From Stenogyne calaminthoides (Eukaryota > Streptophyta > Magnoliopsida > Lamiales > Lamiaceae), in contig JBBCBC010000030.1 in assembly GCA_037126765.1 (NCBI GenBank), positions 10,748,786 to 10,812,785 on the forward strand: a stretch of DNA of 64,000 nt. Direction: 5' to 3'. Below are positions 59,311-64,000 of the stretch, piece after piece. The notes beneath the pieces are model-generated. The model saw only the letters and a list, made by a program, of their open reading frames with translations, had not been told where the DNA came from and made no database searches. Every line of letters begins with the position of its first letter. Position 1 is the first letter of the stretch. The position numbers and the translations under genes were made by a program.

Positions 59311-62046
59311 AAGATTAATTATACCAATTTATGTAATTATGCGAAATAAAAAGTATTAGTTCATCATGAATGAGATAACTTAACAATCATGATGGAGGAC
59401 GGTACTTGTAACACTAAAAATTGCAAACATGAAAAATTGTAACATTAAATAATCAATATTTTTCCATTAAAAAAAATATTATCCATGAAAAAACCAATAC
59501 TATAAGAACTAATCATGATAAGATAATATATTCATTTTAGTTCTTTAATAATTTAAATTTGTAATTAAAGATAAATAAATTATAATACTTATATACCAAT
59601 AAATCCAATAAAATTTAAACGAAAAAGTACATAGAATTTTTCGAAATGTTCATACGTCTGATACTTTTCAAGAATATACTGCTACTAAATAATTTAATTA
59701 TTCCTCTTAATATGTACATTTAAATACTTAACAAAAAAAATCATTATTTTATTTAATAATCAGATGATTTATATTTATGAATATTTTAATACACGTACAT
59801 TATCTAAAATATTTAAATAAATTAGATCGAGAAAATTAAAAAAATATTGCATCTAATTAAATATGGTTTGACTTTGTATATTTAGTATTAATTTATAATC
59901 AATTATCATTAACTAGACATGAAATATAATTAAACATATACATAGAAAAAAATAAACTTAATATTCACCTATGATTCTTAAAAAAATTATTGGCTGCCAT
60001 GGAATATTTCGATCCATAATTATCGGTACATAATTCTAAAAAAACAATTCCATAATTTGTGCTATCTTGAAGGTATATTTAAATTTTAAATTTTGAACGT
60101 ATTGTAATTTAAACTTTAATCCATAATTTTAAAAATATAAATGTCCTTAAATCACATTTTTAGATAATATATTGTGATTTGATCAAGTCTTTTTAAAACT
60201 ACGCATCATTTATTTTCTTAAATGAGATGGTTTTAAATAATTAATAATTAATTATATCACTATAAAGAATATATAAACATGTATAATTGAGAAGACACTA
60301 TTAAAGACACATACACAATATATATATATATATAATTGAGAGAATTAAGTTATTACTTTTTATGCCTAAAATTATATTGTATACCTAAATTATAAATGAT
60401 TGACATGATTATAGAATGTGATTGACTTTCATTTTATATGGATTGTTATTAATTATGCCTTGTTTTATGTATTCTCTCAAATTTTTACCATCTAAAAAGT
60501 CAACTAAGCCGAATTTTCAAATCTTAGATTCCACGTATTATTTTCTAATTTTTGTGAACCAATTGATACATTGAACACTGATGTTTATTTAATTAATAAA
60601 AATTAGTCAAACATATATACCCAAAAAATTAGTGTTGATAAATTCACACCTAAAATTACTCAACAATATCAATAATGTCCATAATAAAAGAGAAAAAGTC
60701 AACATCCGAATTTAATTAAATTTCTAAAAAGATTTCATATAATTATATTTATATACTTAAATTAAAAAATGATTGACAGTATTATAGGATGTTATTGATT
60801 TTTCATTTTATATAGATTTGTTATTAATTATTTCTTGATTTATGCATTATGTCAAACTTGAATATTAAAATAAATAAATTAATTTATGTTGCTACTTAGC
60901 TTCAAACGTGATTATTGATGTGATTCACCCAAATATATTAATTTATATTCAAGATTTAGCTTCAATTTTTATCATATTTCATGAGCATATTCAATGATAG
61001 TAGTAATATTTTTAATACGTATCACTTTTCAAGGTGTATAAAAGAGAAAAAGTCATATATTGTAAATATATTGATATGCCACACTATTAATTTAGTATTA
61101 CTTAAATTAATGCTAAAAAAATATAATACATTTTTTCAAGGATCGATTAAGGCATCAATTTGTCTTTAAGTTTTTTCTTTTGACCACAAATTCTAACATA
61201 TTTTAATGGATGCATCCTAATTCTTTTAATAAATATTAAAATAAAAACTGGACAAATTATTTTTAATTATCTTGTCAACATACTAATCCTCTTTACAAAA
61301 AAAATATAATATAAATACGGTATACAATCTCTCTCAAAAATCCTAGAAATATAATATCCTTATAAATTTTAAATATATTAGTTTAGTTGACTAAAACTAT
61401 ATGGAAGATTAAACAATTAAAATTAAAATAATCAATTTTACATAATCTCATAATATAGTAGTTTATATTTTTGATAAATATATTATAAATTAATTATAAT
61501 TAATTACACATTATGTTTAATTAAAGCAAGAATATTGATATACAAATAAAAATTACACGATTATATTATTAGTATTCAATATGCAAAAGTATCAGACATT
61601 GAAATAATCTGAACAGAGTAATGGATTTCGTTCGAAAAATATTACACCAAAAAAATTAAATCAAACTTGAAATATTTTATCAAATTAACACTAAAATATA
61701 GTGGTTGAAGAATCATCATCACTTACATTAAAAAAAAAGTACAATAATTTAAATCTTAAACGAAAACTTATGAACTTCTTATGATGATTTTCGTATTAGA
61801 TTGATATACATATAATCTTGTTCTCATAATCTCATAATATTTAAATTGAAAATAATAATATTTACAATGATCTATTCATTTGAACAATGCACATACAAAT
61901 TTACAATGATCTACTCATTTAATCAATTTTTTACAAAGTTGTTATCAACTTCATTGCAGAAATCGAATAATCTTCATGTATTCATTCATGTGGAATCTCC
62001 TCTTTCTCCAAAAGCAATCAGAATTTTAATTTTATCATGTGAATGA
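59311..62046. other. AT-rich intergenic DNA with diverged ~380-bp tandem duplication
   Basis: No gene recognised. Text around 60346-60500 (AATGATTGACATGATTATAG, TTTTATATGGATTGTTATTA) recurs diverged at about 60735-60870 (AATGATTGACAGTATTATAG, TTTTATATAGATTTGTTATT), followed each time by AAAAAGTCA text. This is an old tandem duplication. Confidence 0.45.
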
Positions 62047-62330
62047 GTGACAATTGGTCAGAGGAATGGGGGTGTGACCATATTTATGTTGGGTTACACA
62101 AATTACCAACTCATCCCAACTTCATTTTTATGTTCCGAAGGGTGTGTGTTGCCAATTCATCTTCTTCAATCTTCAATCGCACCTTGTCGACGCCGCCGCT
62201 TCATCTTCTTTAATTCCACCTTTGCATCTCGTCGTCGTGCACAGAACCAGACCTTTGGAATTGTGTCGAAATTGACGATTCAACCATTGGCAACGCTTAA
62301 ACCAAGCAAAATCAAAACATAAAACCAAAT
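62047..62330 (+). other. GC-richer exon-like patch of unknown origin
   Basis: A local rise in GC with CGCCGCCGCTTCATC and CGTCGTCGTGCAC stands out in AT-rich DNA. A 91-codon frame crosses it but shows no domain, and a minus-strand frame of similar length exists. It may be a first exon or leader of an unseen gene, or a captured fragment. Confidence 0.25.
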
Positions 62331-62982
62331 AAAAATTATAAAATTGTGAACAGTGCAATCCTATTATATCCTATTATTACTTATTTATTTTATCCCTTGA
62401 AGCAAATGGACCCTTATAGGATAATACAATCTGCACCTGAAAATTTATTTACGAGTGTTTGCCAAATTTTGAAATAATGGAAAAGGTGTTAATCATACTC
62501 TTACCTGAGTTACCTCCAAATGGTGGATTTATTAGTTTTCTTAAATTAATATCTACAGTAGTATAACTTTAAATACACACTGCATGACTTTTATCATTCT
62601 CCGCCCTCAAAACCTTCAAACCAAGCATTTCTAGTATAATCACCACTCGATCAAATTTCTTTCTAAAAGTAAAAAATAGCTACAAATACACTTATCTTCT
62701 AAAAGATATTCTTATACTTTTATAAGGGTTTATTTATTTCATTTTATTCACGTTCTTCTTCTAATTTTCAATCCTAAAAATTGTAAAAGAATTTAGGTTT
62801 TTTATTATATTATCGAAATCTTAAAATACAAGAATTATTGACTTACAAGGGTGTTTTTTAGAACAGTCGGGGTGTCGCACTAACTTTCAACAATCAATTA
62901 ATTTAAGTCATTAGATCTAAAATTTAAAGGCTTAAAATTAATGACCCGTTGCCTTTTGCACTAAACACTAGAGAAATAGTAG

Positions 62983-63215
62983 GTCTAGTGTGCAAATTTG
63001 TATAGATGAAAATATATAAAATTGTCCTAAATCAATCAACTACACCCTAAACACTAAATAATTAACCCTAAATTATGACATATTTGAGCTGGGTGAACCA
63101 TGAACTAGTCGGGCCGAGTAAACCATGAACCACTCAATTTTGTATTACATTCATCAATTATAGAATTTGGTTGAAAATTAAAGTTTTTGTATCTATACAA
63201 ATTTGCATACTAGAC
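62983..63215. mobile_element. 233-bp MITE, relative of the one at 36520-36752
   Basis: In reverse complement it aligns along its whole length with the copy in the phosphatase intron: GTCTAGTATG ends, the GAGTGGTTCATGGTT block and the TAGTGTTTAGGGTGTAG block. The terminal repeats are slightly more diverged (GCAAATTTGTATAGAT). Confidence 0.85.
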
Positions 63216-63903
63216 TTTGTCTTAGAGGAATACTATTGACCTTAATCTCTTCCTTGTAATTATATTCCTAATATTTTCTACTAGAACACGTATAAGCCGT
63301 TTTGAATTTTGGATAAAGTGTATCTCAAAATTTTAATTTCCTGCATATAGCTGCAAAATATACAAGATTTTAATTTTAATTTTGAAAGTGACCCGCCAAC
63401 TGTTAATCGTGGTGTTTATTATCACAATTACACTACAGAAGCACCCAGTCGCACGTTACTGGTCTGGTTATATAGGGTTTTGATGCAAGGAGGTGCTCTT
63501 GGCTACATCATTTTATGTCTCTTTTTATAATTCGATCTACTTTTTCAATTACTGATAATTATGCAAATGGTACTTTCATGTTTCTTGTCAACAGTTTTTT
63601 TTAGCCCATTTATCGTGACTTTTGTCCGCGTGCTGTGTTCTTTTTTTTATTTGTGTTCTTTGTTGATCGGTGACGATGTGCTTTATATATCTCTACTGAG
63701 TTGAGAGCTTTTGTGTTTTAATTAGTATTGTGAAGTCAATACATTCGATATCAAGATTTTTAAAACTTGATAGCAAGGAAGGTTGACCGCATATTGAGGG
63801 AGGTCGATATGAAGAGACGATATTTTTTTTATTAATAAATTTTCTTTTAAGAAAATGTATATAAATCACTAAAAAAAAAGGTCTCTTATACACCCAAATG
63901 CAC
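63216..63903. other. AT-rich DNA, no gene recognised
   Basis: Short frames exist on both strands without domains. A few transcript-like stretches occur near 63420-63520 (GAAGCACCCAGTCGCACG), but nothing can be named. Confidence 0.3.
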
Positions 63904-64000
63904 CACTAATATAGATTTGACTTTACACAACTCTTAAAAAAATTTTAGACAACGGTTATAAGGGTTGTCCAAGTGACAACTGTCTAAGTAAAATTGACAC
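63904..64000 (+). mobile_element. Left end of a further CACTA element, cut by the window edge
   Basis: Starts CACTAATATAGATTTGACTT and soon shows AGACAACGGTTATAAGGG and TTGTCCAAGTGACAACTGTC. These are the same type of subterminal motif as the right end of the outer element (GACAGCGGTT, AACCGTTGTCCAAGTG). Only 97 bases are visible, so orientation and size are unknown. Confidence 0.6.

Overview
This window looks like nuclear DNA from a flowering plant (a eudicot, possibly an asterid). It is AT-rich, its genes are split by many AT-rich introns, and most of it is mobile DNA. Three host genes are intact from start to stop. A FATTY ACID EXPORT/TMEM14-type membrane protein lies at 31284-34357 (minus). 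A purple acid phosphatase lies at 36139-39756 (minus). An RBP45/47-type triple-RRM poly(A)-binding protein lies at 50050-54414 (minus). All exon joins were read by eye from splice signals and frame continuity, without transcript support.

The left 25 kb is a stack of nested transposons. At 1-1984 is the truncated 3' end of an LTR retrotransposon. From 3935 to 25409 runs a 21.5-kb CACTA (En/Spm) transposon with matching terminal inverted repeats and a TGC target duplication. It carries a broken TNP2 transposase and a second long broken gene that joins a Ptta/En/Spm-type transposase, a DUF8039-like segment and a C48 (Ulp1/SENP-like) protease. That second gene is split by a solo LTR (9760-11363) and by a complete second CACTA element (12712-23510, AAA target duplication). 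The inner CACTA has lost TNP2, keeps a Ptta remnant, carries exon-like pieces resembling host genes, and is itself hit by a 2,023-bp solo LTR (18483-20505, AGATC target duplication). That LTR belongs to the same family as the truncated LTR at 630-1984.

From 25.4 to 31 kb come foldback/MITE elements and a Gypsy element whose pol genes are deleted (28598-30840). From 34.4 to 36 kb, between the two metabolic genes, are a foldback element, a MITE-like repeat and a tRNA-derived SINE with an 18-bp target duplication. From 40.7 to 49.1 kb are Stowaway-like MITEs, two L1 LINE 3' ends, a GGTTGAACC-rich foldback element and a decayed Copia element (43758-49133, ATATA target duplication). Right of the RBP45/47 gene is AT-rich DNA with an Emigrant/pogo-like element (56394-57123), an 1,840-bp solo LTR (57466-59305, ACATC target duplication), a MITE that matches one inside the phosphatase intron, and the first 97 bases of another CACTA element at the right edge.

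No rRNA gene, intact tRNA gene, CRISPR array or operon was seen. The transposon genes form nested, dead layers. The three host genes show no obvious shared pathway.
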